Notes: a model not told the origin generated them from the sequence alone. DNA of 64,000 nt from Chitinophagales bacterium (GCA_013299105.1 JAAFJY010000035.1:1-64000); one strand, 5' to 3'; positions 17,401 through 27,225 are shown, numbered from the stretch's first letter. Numbers and translations: made by a program.

Positions 17401-17627
17401 GGTGTTGTGATGGGTACGACTGAATCTTTTACCCCAATCTAAAACTTTTCAAGCAGAGTAGCACGAAAATCGGGTAAAAAAGTGTAATTCATCCTAACTA
17501 ATTTTGATAAAAAGGCACTTTTTAGGCAGAACTGACAAACCTCACAATGTGCACTCAAAAGCTAGGGCATTGGGAACAAAATAATAACCCATTAGTAATT
17601 TATGGTTTAAAGCATCGCGAATGCCTT

Positions 17628-17788
17628 GCTTCGCAAGAAGCACAAGATTTGTAGCATCGGTCATTCCGTCCCCATTTCCCTGCTGGCTTCGCAAGAAGAC
17701 TAAGATTTATAATGCCTTAGGCTTCTTGCGAAGCCCGGACCTGCCCTTGGAACCCGTGTTCTACAAAGCTTTTGGCTTCTTGCGAAGC
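17628..17788. repeat. Four copies of a GCTTC-loop-GAAGC hairpin
   Basis: GCTTCGCAAGAAGC occurs at 17628-17641 and, with a final A, at 17686-17699. Its reverse complement GCTTCTTGCGAAGC occurs at 17721-17734 and 17775-17788. On one strand the loop is GCAA, a GNRA-type tetraloop. Two copies lie in each orientation. Confidence 0.7.
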
Positions 17789-17930
17789 GCGCTCGCTAAT
17801 GGGATTCCAAAGGTAAAATAGATATTTCGTTACACGTTTGGGCAACTGGGATGGTTTTAGGCATCAATCAAAATCAAGCATTCATTCACCAAGAATATAG
17901 ACATTTATTTTGTTTCTGACCCACTAGATT

Positions 17931-20900
17931 CTACTTCTCGGTCATCATTTCAACGCCCAACCAGTCGGAGGGGACCCCATTTACGGCGTAAGTGTTGGCT
18001 TTTTCGAGGAACAACTGTGCGGTAAAATCATGGGGATTGAGCAATACTACCTGTTCAAAACCCAGGGTGGCTTCGGCGAATGATTTTTGGAAATAAGCTT
18101 GGAGCGCTTGGGCAAACAAGTCTTGTGTGGCTTGTTTTTTGGCAAAAACACTGGGATCATCGCCATCAAAACACTCGAAAATCAGCGTAGATTGGTATTT
18201 GCCTTTGACCTGGACCTGGCCCAGGTTTCGGAGCTGAAAAGCGCTTGGGTTTTCGAAGTGCTTCAAGCTGTCTTCGCTGAGCAAAATGTGGCTGCCGTAA
18301 TACTTGGTTAAACCCTCCAGGCGCGATGCCGTGTTTACGGTGTCGGCAATGGTGGCAGCGTCGAGCCGTTTTTGATCCCCGATGATGCCCATGATGAGTG
18401 GTCCGGTATGCAGGCCCACGCCTACTTCGATGGCTGCCAATCCCTGGCTGAGGCGTTGGACATTGTAACTGCTCAATTCCTTTTGGATGGCAATGGCCGC
18501 CTGCAAAGCATCAGCAGGGTTGTTGGTGAAAATGGCCATGATGCCATCGCCCAGGTATTGATTGATGAAGCCCTTGTTTTTTTGAATCAGGGGTCCCATG
18601 CGTTGGTTGTAGTCGGCCACAAAACGGAAATTCTCCTCTGGGGTCATCGACTCGGCCAGGGCCGTATAGCCTCGAATATCGGCAAAAAGTACGGTTACAA
18701 TCTGTTCCACGTGGTCGCCCAGGCGTACATCTGAGATGCTCTCGTGCCCCAGCGAACGGATAAACTCGGTGGGTACGAAACGTTGGGTGGCCATGTTGAT
18801 TTTGTGCAAATTCAGGTGGGTGTTGAGGCGGGCCAAAAACTCGTCCTTCGAAAAGGGCTTGGCGATGTAGTCGTTGGCCCCTGTATTCAAGCCCGTGATC
18901 AGATCAGAGACCTGATTTTTAGCCGTAATCATGATCACTGGCAATTCGTTGGGCAGGTATTTCTCCCGGATTTTTTGGCAAACCTCATAACCCGACATGC
19001 GCGGCATCATCACATCCAGCAACACCAAGTCCAGGGTGTTGTCTTGTTCCAGGACTTGCAGTGCCTCTTCGCCACTCATGACTTGGGTGAGTCGATAGCT
19101 GTCATGGTTGAGGAAATTTTTCAAAACCTGTTGGTTGATAGCTTCATCATCCACGATCAGGATGTGTACTTTTTCGCCTCCGCCAGGCTTGGTTTCGACC
19201 AGGGTTGGCGCTGGAGTTGGTTCATTTTGATGCCATGCTAACTGTGCCAGGGTGTTTTGCATCAACTGAGGGTTGCGCTGAATTTCGGTTGACGAAATAC
19301 CCGAAGCCCGTTTCAGGGTAAAATAGAAACTGGAGCCTTGTCCTACGGTCGATTCCAGCCACATCTGTCCGCCGTGCAGTTCCACTAGTTTTTTGGAAAT
19401 AGACAAGCCCAAGCCCGTACCTGCGAAATTGCGGATCAAGGAGCCATCGCCTTGCTCAAAGGCTTGAAAAATAGCCTCGCGTTTGTCCTCAGGGACCCCG
19501 ATTCCGGTATCTTGCACGCACAAGGTCAGCATGTCAGGATGCTTGGGGTCTTCCTGGGCCTGGATGGTGATATGGCCCGTTTCGGTAAATTTAATGGCAT
19601 TGCCCAAAAGGTTGAAAATGACCTGTTGCAAGCGGTTTTCATCGGCCAGCACTGCGGGAAAATCTTTGGGCACGTCATTGCGCAAGGAAAGGGCTTTGCC
19701 CTGTGCCAAAGGGGCAATGTTGCGCAGGACCACGTCTGCCAAGGCGTACAAACTAAGGGGCTCGATTTGTAGTGTAATCTCCTGGTTTTTTATTTTGGAG
19801 AAATCCAGGATGTCATTCACCAGGCTATTGAGTCGACGGCTGGAGGAGATGATCATTTCCAGGTCGGCGCGTTGGGCCACATTGTCAACCCGCTCGACCA
19901 GCGATTCGGAGAGGCCAATGATGCCCTGCAAGGGGGTACGCAACTCATGGGAGGTGTTGGCCAAAAACTGGTCTTTGAGCGTGTCAACCCTTCGCAACTG
20001 CTCGTTGATTTGCTGTTCTTGTTCCGTTTTTTGGCGTTCCAGGGCCAGTTGGCGGGCCTGTTGCTGCAATTCCTGACGCCGAAACCAAAATATAATCCCA
20101 ATCACCAAAGCTGCATAGATGGTGTACATCCACCAACTCCGCCACCAAGGCGGACGGATGGTAAAAGCATAACTCAACTCATCGCTCCACACGCCAGTAC
20201 TGCTCATGGCCCTCAAGCGAAAAGTGTAGCGACCCGGTGCTAAATTTCCAAATGCGGCCTCGTTGGCTGTGCTCAAGTTGCTCCAGATGTTTTCCAAGCC
20301 TTCCAGCTTGTACTGGTATTTTACTTTTTCAGGCTGTTGCAATTTACTGCCTACAAAGCTGAAACTGATGTTGTTATTGTTGTAGCGTAAACTGAGGTTT
20401 TGGGGCAAGTCATTCCAGGGGGATAAACCGGAAAAGCGAAAATTTTTGAGGATGACACCATTGCTCAACACAAAATTGCTGTCTGGATTAGATTGGAGCA
20501 CAGACCAGGGGACGTCCTCATGGTACAATGCCAAGCTGACCAGGTTGAGTTGAGGTTTGTTATTGTTCGAAAGTTCGCCATTGGGGTGATAAATGGTGAG
20601 CCGATCATTTGCCCCAATGTAAATGTCGCCGTTGGTGGCTTCGAACAAGCTGTTGCGCCAACAACCAATGCCCAAAAACCCATCTTCGTAGGTGAAATTT
20701 TTGAACAAAGCTCTCGAGGGGCTCAAGGCAATGGGCTGCTTGCTTCTTTGGCCCATTGGCAAGATCGAGTCCAGCATGGCCGCTGACATTTTTGACAATC
20801 CAAAGCGGGTGCCAATCCAAAGGTTGCCCCAGTGATCCTGGAGCAGGGAAAGCACAGCGTTGTTGCACAAGCCCTCTTTTTCGGTAAAATGGATGAAATG

Positions 20901-22832
20901 TTTCCCGTCGAAACAGTTCAAGCCGCCCCCCAGGGTGCCCAGCCAGATGCGCCCTTGCCGATCGCACAGAATGGAACTGACATCATTGTGGCTCAAGCCA
21001 TTGCCTTGTTGATAGTGCTGGAAACCTTTTTTGGTGTACACCGTGACCCCACCGCCCAGGGTCCCGAACCAGATGTTGCCTTTGCGGTCTTCCCTGATGC
21101 ACAAAACGTTGTTGCTGCTGAGGCCAGTTTCCTGGTTAAAATAAGTGCGACTAGCGCCCTCGACGCGGATTGCGCCGCCCGCACTGGTGCCTAGCCAAAG
21201 ATTGCCCTGGCGATCCTCCATGAGGCAACGCACTTGATTCAATAGGTCATCTGTTTCGAGGTACTGTTGGAAAGATTGCCCATCAAACTTCATCAGGCCT
21301 TTTCCATTGGTTCCAAACCAGAGATTGTTTTTTTTGTCTTGCAAAATGGAGTAGATGAAGTCGTGGTTGAGTCCACTTGCTTCAGTATATTGTACAAAAT
21401 TTTGTCCATCAAAGCGCGTTACTCCCCCACCTGCAGTACCAAACCACAATTGCTTGCGTTGGTCCTCAAAGATGCTGAATACTTCATTGCTGCTCAAACC
21501 CTCTGCCGCACTCAAGTGGGTGAAGAGGTGACCGCTGTACCGCATCAGGCCACCACCATCGGTGCCAAACCAGAGGTTGTTGCTGGAATCCTCAAAAATG
21601 GAGAGTATCCCACTGTAACTCAGCCCGTCGGCCTCTCGGAAATGGGTAAATTGTTGGCCATCGTATTTGCTCAACCCGCTGCCGAGGGTCCCCAGCCAGA
21701 GTTCCCCATTTTGGAGCACCCGAAGACAAGAAATGGGAGTTTCCTGGAGGCCATATTTTGGCGCTGCGTAGTTGTAGAAAGCGCCACTTTTGTACCTGGA
21801 AAGCCCACGCTCGGTTCCGAACCAAAGATCGCCATCTTGGTCTTCGGCAATGCAAGCCACTGCGTCATGAATCAATCCGTTTTGCGTGGTGTAGTGGGTG
21901 AATTTTAACCCGTCAAAACAATATGCGCCTGCACCCAAGGTGCCTAACCAGATGTTGCCCGTTCGACTTATCAGAATAGAGAGGATTTCATTGGACCCAA
22001 GGCCTTCTTTTTCGGTATATTGGGTGAAATTTTTCCCATCATACTTTAAAAGGCCACTGTAGCTGCTGATCCAGATGTTGCCTTGCTGGTCTTGGGCCAG
22101 CGCAGTGATCAAACTGTTGTCGAGCTCTCCAGCCGATAAAAAACAAGAAAATTGGCGACCGTCATATTTCACAATACCCGATCCATCGGTGCCAAACCAA
22201 AGGTTGCCGCGCTGGTCCTCCAAAATGCAGGTGATGCTGTTGTTAGGCAAACCCGTTTCATTGGTATAATAAGTAAAGTATTTGCCATCGAACTTACACA
22301 CTCCGCTGCCCAGCGTGCCAATCCACAAGTTGCCGCGTTGGTCTTCGCTTACGGCCGTGATTACACTGTGGCGTAAGCCTTGCAGCTTGCCCAGGGTACT
22401 GAAATTATATGGGTTCTGGTCTTTGCTGACGCGTTCTTTGGCCACCACCACTGCTGGAACGCCCACTTTGACCACCAGCGGTTCGGCCTTGAAAGTACGG
22501 GGCTTGGCGAATTGCCCCCGACCAGGTTGAATTTTGCGGAGCAAACCCTCCTTTACGGGTATAGCTGCGGGTAAAGGAGCCGGAAATACATTCGTGCGAC
22601 CAGCAATGATGTTTGGTGCCTGCCTTTGGGGCAAACTCACGCCAACTACGCCAATTTGAGACTGTACCGGGGCGGCAATGGAGTCCTTTGGCACCCGGTA
22701 GGGTAGGGCTTTTACTTTTGATAAAGTGTACTCATTACTGCCCTTGTCACCACCAGGCAGTGTACAGCCAAGCTGACTCAACAGCATAAATGTAGTGCCC
22801 CACAAAACAAATGCAATACTGTTCAGACGCAT
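17931..22832 (-). CDS. Hybrid sensor: 14-blade Reg_prop propeller, histidine kinase, receiver and class III nucleotide cyclase
   Basis: About 1633 residues from ATG at 22832. An earlier ATG at 22880 adds 16 basic residues, but the chosen start places the signal/anchor segment (MRLNSIAFVLWGTTFMLLSQ) at the N-terminus. Residues ~150-750 hold fourteen 'xWxGTxGxG' blades, i.e. two seven-bladed propellers. Then come a Y_Y_Y domain, a transmembrane helix (YTIYAALVIGIIFWF, about 920), a coiled coil, and a histidine kinase with the H-box FLANTSHELRTP (about 962), N-box LLGNAIKF, and G-boxes DTGIGVPED and GTGLGLSI. A receiver has its phospho-acceptor Asp in LVLLDVMMPRMSGYE (about 1272). The cyclase follows with metal Asp residues in VLFADIRGYTAL (about 1384) and YLGDGIMAIF (about 1427). 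An extracellular polymer signal probably drives phosphorelay and cyclic-nucleotide synthesis in one chain. Confidence 0.9.
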   Translation of the reverse strand: MRLNSIAFVLWGTTFMLLSQLGCTLPGGDKGSNEYTLSKVKALPYRVPKDSIAAPVQSQIGVVGVSLPQRQAPNIIAGRTNVFPAPLPAAIPVKEGLLRKIQPGRGQFAKPRTFKAEPLVVKVGVPAVVVAKERVSKDQNPYNFSTLGKLQGLRHSVITAVSEDQRGNLWIGTLGSGVCKFDGKYFTYYTNETGLPNNSITCILEDQRGNLWFGTDGSGIVKYDGRQFSCFLSAGELDNSLITALAQDQQGNIWISSYSGLLKYDGKNFTQYTEKEGLGSNEILSILISRTGNIWLGTLGAGAYCFDGLKFTHYTTQNGLIHDAVACIAEDQDGDLWFGTERGLSRYKSGAFYNYAAPKYGLQETPISCLRVLQNGELWLGTLGSGLSKYDGQQFTHFREADGLSYSGILSIFEDSSNNLWFGTDGGGLMRYSGHLFTHLSAAEGLSSNEVFSIFEDQRKQLWFGTAGGGVTRFDGQNFVQYTEASGLNHDFIYSILQDKKNNLWFGTNGKGLMKFDGQSFQQYLETDDLLNQVRCLMEDRQGNLWLGTSAGGAIRVEGASRTYFNQETGLSSNNVLCIREDRKGNIWFGTLGGGVTVYTKKGFQHYQQGNGLSHNDVSSILCDRQGRIWLGTLGGGLNCFDGKHFIHFTEKEGLCNNAVLSLLQDHWGNLWIGTRFGLSKMSAAMLDSILPMGQRSKQPIALSPSRALFKNFTYEDGFLGIGCWRNSLFEATNGDIYIGANDRLTIYHPNGELSNNNKPQLNLVSLALYHEDVPWSVLQSNPDSNFVLSNGVILKNFRFSGLSPWNDLPQNLSLRYNNNNISFSFVGSKLQQPEKVKYQYKLEGLENIWSNLSTANEAAFGNLAPGRYTFRLRAMSSTGVWSDELSYAFTIRPPWWRSWWMYTIYAALVIGIIFWFRRQELQQQARQLALERQKTEQEQQINEQLRRVDTLKDQFLANTSHELRTPLQGIIGLSESLVERVDNVAQRADLEMIISSSRRLNSLVNDILDFSKIKNQEITLQIEPLSLYALADVVLRNIAPLAQGKALSLRNDVPKDFPAVLADENRLQQVIFNLLGNAIKFTETGHITIQAQEDPKHPDMLTLCVQDTGIGVPEDKREAIFQAFEQGDGSLIRNFAGTGLGLSISKKLVELHGGQMWLESTVGQGSSFYFTLKRASGISSTEIQRNPQLMQNTLAQLAWHQNEPTPAPTLVETKPGGGEKVHILIVDDEAINQQVLKNFLNHDSYRLTQVMSGEEALQVLEQDNTLDLVLLDVMMPRMSGYEVCQKIREKYLPNELPVIMITAKNQVSDLITGLNTGANDYIAKPFSKDEFLARLNTHLNLHKINMATQRFVPTEFIRSLGHESISDVRLGDHVEQIVTVLFADIRGYTALAESMTPEENFRFVADYNQRMGPLIQKNKGFINQYLGDGIMAIFTNNPADALQAAIAIQKELSSYNVQRLSQGLAAIEVGVGLHTGPLIMGIIGDQKRLDAATIADTVNTASRLEGLTKYYGSHILLSEDSLKHFENPSAFQLRNLGQVQVKGKYQSTLIFECFDGDDPSVFAKKQATQDLFAQALQAYFQKSFAEATLGFEQVVLLNPHDFTAQLFLEKANTYAVNGVPSDWLGVEMMTEK

Positions 22833-22877
22833 ACGGTGGTACCGAGCAATTGGTAGTTTTCCCCTGCTTACTCTGCG

Positions 22878-22885
22878 CAAAGTTA
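22878..22885 (-). promoter_or_regulatory. Possible -7 box of the hybrid sensor gene
   Basis: On the minus strand, TAACTTTG matches the Bacteroidota TAnnTTTG -7 element. It overlaps the upstream ATG at 22880, which supports translation from the ATG at 22832. No good -33 TTG was found at 19-21 bp, so this is weak. Confidence 0.3.
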
Positions 22886-23037
22886 AAGTAAAAACTCAGC
22901 CCAGCGTTTTCGAGCCAAAAAAGATGAAAGAAAAGCGGCCTTTTTGTCCGAAATGCGAATGATGTAAACTTTTACGGCCGATCTTAACAGTATAAAAAAA
23001 TAAATTTGCCGCCAATTTCCTAGCTTGCAGCTGTTAT

Positions 23038-23170
23038 GTATTTGAGCTAAAATAAGATAAACAAATTTGCTTTTGAGGTTTAGCAAAAAAAGAACACAAC
23101 TTCCTTTCAGGCAGTTGCTTTTCTTTTTTCACTAAACCCAAATTCGTTCACCTTATTTTTTTACGCTCAC
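23038..23170 (+). repeat. MITE-like fold-back repeat, copy B
   Basis: Same element and orientation as the 17265 copy, starting GTATTTGAGCTAAAATAAGA and ending TTCACCTTA, a T-run and ACGCTCAC. It fills the 370 bp divergent promoter region between the two propeller-cyclase genes. Its end lies 33 bp before the start codon of the plus-strand cyclase. No other gene-like feature is seen between 22886 and 23203. Confidence 0.75.
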
Positions 23171-23203
23171 TCTGCCAAACCAAGCGACTAATTGATCGAC
23201 TAA

Positions 23204-26200
23204 TTGACCAAAAAACGGACATATCACCCCAAAATTGCACTTTATCGCTGGCCAGTGTTGCTCTGGTGCTGCCTGTCACTGGTATTTGTCCGGGCTCAAT
23301 CCAGCTCCTACGATCTCAAGGTTTTTACCCTCAGCGATGGGCTCAGCCACCGCGATGTATTCAAAATAGTACAAGACAACAGCGGTTTCATCTGGATGGG
23401 CACCATGAACGGGCTCAACCGCTTCGATGGCTACCAATTTATTCGCTTCGACTCGCGCTCGGAGGGTTTCCAACTGCCCTTTGACGCCATTTCGGACCTG
23501 GCCATTGGGCGCAACAATGAGCTCTTGTTGGCTGGGCGGGACCACCTGGGCATTTTGCAAACGGATTACCACCAGTTGCAAACCATAAAAATCAACCCCC
23601 AAAACCTGTTGGCGCGTGAAGCGCGGATTCCTTACAATCTTTTTCAGGATACCCAAGGCAACATCTGGATGGCGGTTTTTGACGAAAAAAAGAGCACGTC
23701 TTTGCTCCAACGCCAAGAAGTGGACGGCAAAATACGCACCCTGGCCGAGCTCAAAGGCAGTTACCCTCGTCGGCCCCTGATCCAGTACAAAGGCTACATT
23801 TGCTGTGGCGCGCAAGACAATGAGCTCTGGTTGTTATCGGTGCATGAAGGTTTGGTCAAAAGAAAAATCAGCATTCCAACATTTGCTGGGCGCAAGAGCC
23901 GGGTGGTACAATTTCAAGCCACTGCAGAACGCCTCTGGGTATTCATGTCGGATGGCAGGCTTTTTGCCCTCGAAAACCCTGATGAAGCCCTGATTGCCCA
24001 TCCGGTCAACCGCATTTTGCCGCCGGGGCAGCAATTCAACGCTTTTTTGGCCGAAAACGATGGCAACTTTTGGGTTTGTGGCGTAGGCCAACTGCTGCAC
24101 TACAACACCAATACCAGAGAGCTGGTGGATTACAACCAAAAGGTTCGCATCCTGATCAAGTCCTTGCCCAATTACCGCCAAATTTACCGCGATCAAACGG
24201 GCGTGATCTGGGTAGCGAGCGATTATGGGGTGGTAAAAATGGTCGAATCTGACCAGTTGTTCACAGGCTACCTCACCGATGGCAACGAAAACTGCGGCAA
24301 CCGCCTGTGCAGCATTCGCGGCATGGCCGAGGACGAAGACGGGAAGATTTACATTTCTTATTACAGCTCGATTCATGTACTGGACCCCCGCACAAATTCC
24401 TTGCAGTTGTTGTTTCCAGACGAGCATTTTTTCTTTTACCCCTTTGGATTGTTGTGCCATCAAGGCAAGTTATATACGGGCAACGGCTTGCAAATTGACC
24501 TGAAAACCAAGAAGATCAGACGCCTGCTGAAAAACACCGACGAAGACTTGGGTGTGGTTTGCCTCGACAAGCAAGGCAACATCTGGTTTGGTTTTGACCA
24601 TCGCCTGGTCCGATTTTCACCCAAAACCAACCAATTGCAAGCTTTTCGCGACCAATTTGGGGCTTGGAGTAAATACCGAGGTCAAATCAGTTACTTGCAC
24701 CCCAGCCGCGATGGTCAGCACCTGTGGGTAGGTACCAATGACAATGGTTTGTACAAAATCAATTTGAAAAAGGGTGCCCCCACCCATTGGCAAACGGGCA
24801 ACAGCCTTTTGACTTTGCCCAACGCTAGAGTAACCAGTATTTATGAGGATAAAAATGGCTGGCTGTGGGTGGGCACTGCGGGAGGTTTGCAAAAAATCAA
24901 GGTCGCCCAGCCCCAATACCACCAGGTTTTTACCAGCAAGGAAGGTTTGAGCAATGATTTTGTCAATGGCATTGTATCGGAGGGCGATACTTGTTTTTGG
25001 ATCAGCACCGATTATGGTCTCAATCGACTGAGTACAGCCAGTCAAAATATTGAAAAATACTACGAATCAGATGGCTTGGCCCACAACGAGTTCAACCGGA
25101 TGGCTTACCTGCGAGCGCGGGACGGGCGGATGTACTTTGGGGGATTGAATGGAGTCAATGCTTTTTACCCTGGACCCAAGCTTTGGAAACGAGAAAAAAA
25201 GACCTATCAAGTGCCCGTGTTGCTGACCAATTTTACCCATTACGACGGGACTGCCGACAGCATCATTGCTCAAAATGTGGGCCTCAACCGCCAACGGGCC
25301 GTGAGCCTGACCCACCGCGACCGCTATTTCAGCCTCAGTTTTGCCCAGGCCAATTACGACGAGCCCAACCACAACCTGTTCAGCTACATGCTCGAAGGTT
25401 ACGACGAAAAATGGTCGCCATTGAGCCCTGAAAACACGGTACGGTACAATAACATTCCAGAGGGGCACTACCAGTTTTTGGTGCGGGGCTACCACGAAGG
25501 AGGGAATGACAAACCCAGCGAACTGGCGGTAGATGTGTACATCGAACAGCCTTTTTACAAATCGCCCCGGTTCATTTTCATCGCTTTGTTGTTGGGTGTC
25601 CTTGGGGTGTATGGCTTTTTGCGCTACCGCATTTGGACCATTCGCCGCACCGAACGCACCTTGGAAGGGCTGGTCAAAATCCGCACCAGGGAACTGGAAG
25701 ACGAAAAACACAAATCGGAGCAGCTCCTGCTAAATATCCTGCCCGAAGAAACCGCCGAAGAACTGAAACAAAAAGGCAAGGCTGGGGCCAAACGCTACGA
25801 AAATGTAACGGTGATGTTCAGCGACTTCCAGGGTTTTTCGCTGATTGCCGAGCAAATGGACCCGGAAAAATTGGTGGAAGAAATCGACTTTTGCTTCCGA
25901 GCTTTCGACGAAATCATCGACCGCTACGATTTGGAGAAAATAAAAACCATCGGCGACGCCTACATGTGCATGGACAATGGCACCCAAGGGCCTGATGGTG
26001 CCGAAAGGGTGGTAAAGGCTGCCTTGGAAATCCAGACCTTCTTGGCCAAAACCGCCCAAGAGCGCTCGCTAATGGGCGGCAACTACTTCAAAGCCCGCAT
26101 CGGTATCCATTCCGGACCCGTGGTGGCAGGGGTGGTAGGGGCTAAAAAATTTGCTTACGACATCTGGGGCGATACGGTCAACGTGGCTTCCCGCATGGAA

Positions 26201-26356
26201 AGTTTCGGCGAAGTGGGCAAGGTCAATGTGTCGAAGGATACCCTGGTTATGCTGAATGGGGAGTTTAAGTACGCGCAGCATGGTAGTTTTACGGATCGGG
26301 ATAGCGATGTGATAGAGATGTTTTTTGTGGAGAGGGCGAAGGAAAGCCAAAAGTAA
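23204..26356 (+). CDS. Reg_prop/Y_Y_Y sensor fused to an adenylate cyclase domain
   Basis: A 1050-residue protein. The frame opens with TTG at 23204 directly after an in-frame TAA, and no ATG precedes the signal-like segment (YRWPVLLWCCLSLVFVRAQS), so a TTG start is most likely. Propeller repeats fill ~30-680 (SDGLSHRDVFKIVQDNSGFI; WMGTMNGLNRFDGYQF; EDKNGWLWVGTAGGLQKI), followed by a Y_Y_Y domain, one transmembrane helix (about 790-808), a short coiled coil, and a class III cyclase at ~865-1040. Catalytic features: metal Asp in VMFSDFQGFS and TIGDAYM, substrate Lys in KIKTIGDAYM, and substrate Asp in FAYDIWGDTVNVASRME. That Lys/Asp pair is adenylate-cyclase-like, so cAMP is the predicted product. 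It is divergent from the hybrid sensor; a regulator gene follows after 9 bp. Confidence 0.9.
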   Translation: MTKKRTYHPKIALYRWPVLLWCCLSLVFVRAQSSSYDLKVFTLSDGLSHRDVFKIVQDNSGFIWMGTMNGLNRFDGYQFIRFDSRSEGFQLPFDAISDLAIGRNNELLLAGRDHLGILQTDYHQLQTIKINPQNLLAREARIPYNLFQDTQGNIWMAVFDEKKSTSLLQRQEVDGKIRTLAELKGSYPRRPLIQYKGYICCGAQDNELWLLSVHEGLVKRKISIPTFAGRKSRVVQFQATAERLWVFMSDGRLFALENPDEALIAHPVNRILPPGQQFNAFLAENDGNFWVCGVGQLLHYNTNTRELVDYNQKVRILIKSLPNYRQIYRDQTGVIWVASDYGVVKMVESDQLFTGYLTDGNENCGNRLCSIRGMAEDEDGKIYISYYSSIHVLDPRTNSLQLLFPDEHFFFYPFGLLCHQGKLYTGNGLQIDLKTKKIRRLLKNTDEDLGVVCLDKQGNIWFGFDHRLVRFSPKTNQLQAFRDQFGAWSKYRGQISYLHPSRDGQHLWVGTNDNGLYKINLKKGAPTHWQTGNSLLTLPNARVTSIYEDKNGWLWVGTAGGLQKIKVAQPQYHQVFTSKEGLSNDFVNGIVSEGDTCFWISTDYGLNRLSTASQNIEKYYESDGLAHNEFNRMAYLRARDGRMYFGGLNGVNAFYPGPKLWKREKKTYQVPVLLTNFTHYDGTADSIIAQNVGLNRQRAVSLTHRDRYFSLSFAQANYDEPNHNLFSYMLEGYDEKWSPLSPENTVRYNNIPEGHYQFLVRGYHEGGNDKPSELAVDVYIEQPFYKSPRFIFIALLLGVLGVYGFLRYRIWTIRRTERTLEGLVKIRTRELEDEKHKSEQLLLNILPEETAEELKQKGKAGAKRYENVTVMFSDFQGFSLIAEQMDPEKLVEEIDFCFRAFDEIIDRYDLEKIKTIGDAYMCMDNGTQGPDGAERVVKAALEIQTFLAKTAQERSLMGGNYFKARIGIHSGPVVAGVVGAKKFAYDIWGDTVNVASRMESFGEVGKVNVSKDTLVMLNGEFKYAQHGSFTDRDSDVIEMFFVERAKESQK

Positions 26357-26365
26357 AGGTAAGGC

Positions 26366-27136
26366 ATGCAAGAAATCAGCAAAATCCAGGAAATTGTATT
26401 CCAGTATTTCAATCAATGCAAATTTGATGAGGCTGACCTAGACTATTCGCTCGTGCCCAAACACATTGAGACATTGCGTATTTTGACCAATGTCAGCAAC
26501 TCAGGAACACAAATTTTTGACTTGAATAGGAAACAAAGCATCTTTTTTTCACCCAATTTCGGGAAGGTTTTGGGGTACACCGATACGGATTATGAAAGGC
26601 TCAACTACCAATTTTTTGAAAGTAAAATTCACCACGAGGAGCAAAGGCAGTTGGCACTGAACGGGCTGGCTTCCCTGAAATTATTCAACACCCTTTCGAG
26701 CGACGAGAAACTCAACCATAAAGTAATCCATGAATACAAAATGCTGAATGCTGAAGGCAAGTACGTTCGGCTGGTTGAGCAATACCAGGTGCTGGAGTTG
26801 GACAAAAAAGGACAAATCTGGCTGATGCTGAGCATTGTGGACGTTTCGCCCAATCAGGAATCGGATGGCAGTGTAAAAAGCCAGGTATACAATTACAAAA
26901 CTGGAAACATTATTCCAATGCCTAATGATGAAAAGCCCCAGTTGGAGCTGACCAAACGGGAATTGGAGGTCTTGAAATTGGTCAAGGAAGGTTACTTGAG
27001 CAAAGAAATTTCTGATAAGTTGTCCATCAGCGTGCACACCGTTAACACCCATCGTTACCGCTTTTTAGAAAAACTGGGGGCCAATAACTCCTTTGAAGCG
27101 GTGGTTTTTGCTTCAAAATATGGGCTTTTGAACTGA
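26366..27136 (+). CDS. LuxR-type HTH regulator with PAS-like sensor domain
   Basis: A 256-residue cytoplasmic protein. Residues ~45-160 look like a PAS domain (ILTNVSNSGTQIFDLNRKQS, then FSPNFGKVLGYTDTDYERL, then WLMLSIVDVSPNQ). The C-terminus is a LuxR/GerE DNA-binding domain: LTKRELEVLKLVKEGYLSKE, then ISDKLSISVHTVNTHRYRFL. It starts 9 bp after the cyclase stop and is likely co-transcribed, making it a candidate output regulator of the cyclase locus. There is no receiver domain, so any input is likely ligand or redox based. Confidence 0.85.
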   Translation: MQEISKIQEIVFQYFNQCKFDEADLDYSLVPKHIETLRILTNVSNSGTQIFDLNRKQSIFFSPNFGKVLGYTDTDYERLNYQFFESKIHHEEQRQLALNGLASLKLFNTLSSDEKLNHKVIHEYKMLNAEGKYVRLVEQYQVLELDKKGQIWLMLSIVDVSPNQESDGSVKSQVYNYKTGNIIPMPNDEKPQLELTKRELEVLKLVKEGYLSKEISDKLSISVHTVNTHRYRFLEKLGANNSFEAVVFASKYGLLN

Positions 27137-27225
27137 TCTACAGGGTTCAGTACTAATTTATCAGTATTGTGATGGTTGGAGAATGCGCAGACTTTTGCTG
27201 TCTCAAACATTCAAACACATCACAA

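Larger units (their letters stand above)
17255..17930. other. Intergenic region with MITE-like element and four hairpin repeats
   Basis: No gene is visible. It contains MITE copy A (17265-17400), about 200 bp of AT-rich unassigned sequence, and four copies of a 14 bp hairpin (17628-17788). The region lies upstream of the caspase operon and downstream of the hybrid kinase gene, both on the minus strand. Confidence 0.65.
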
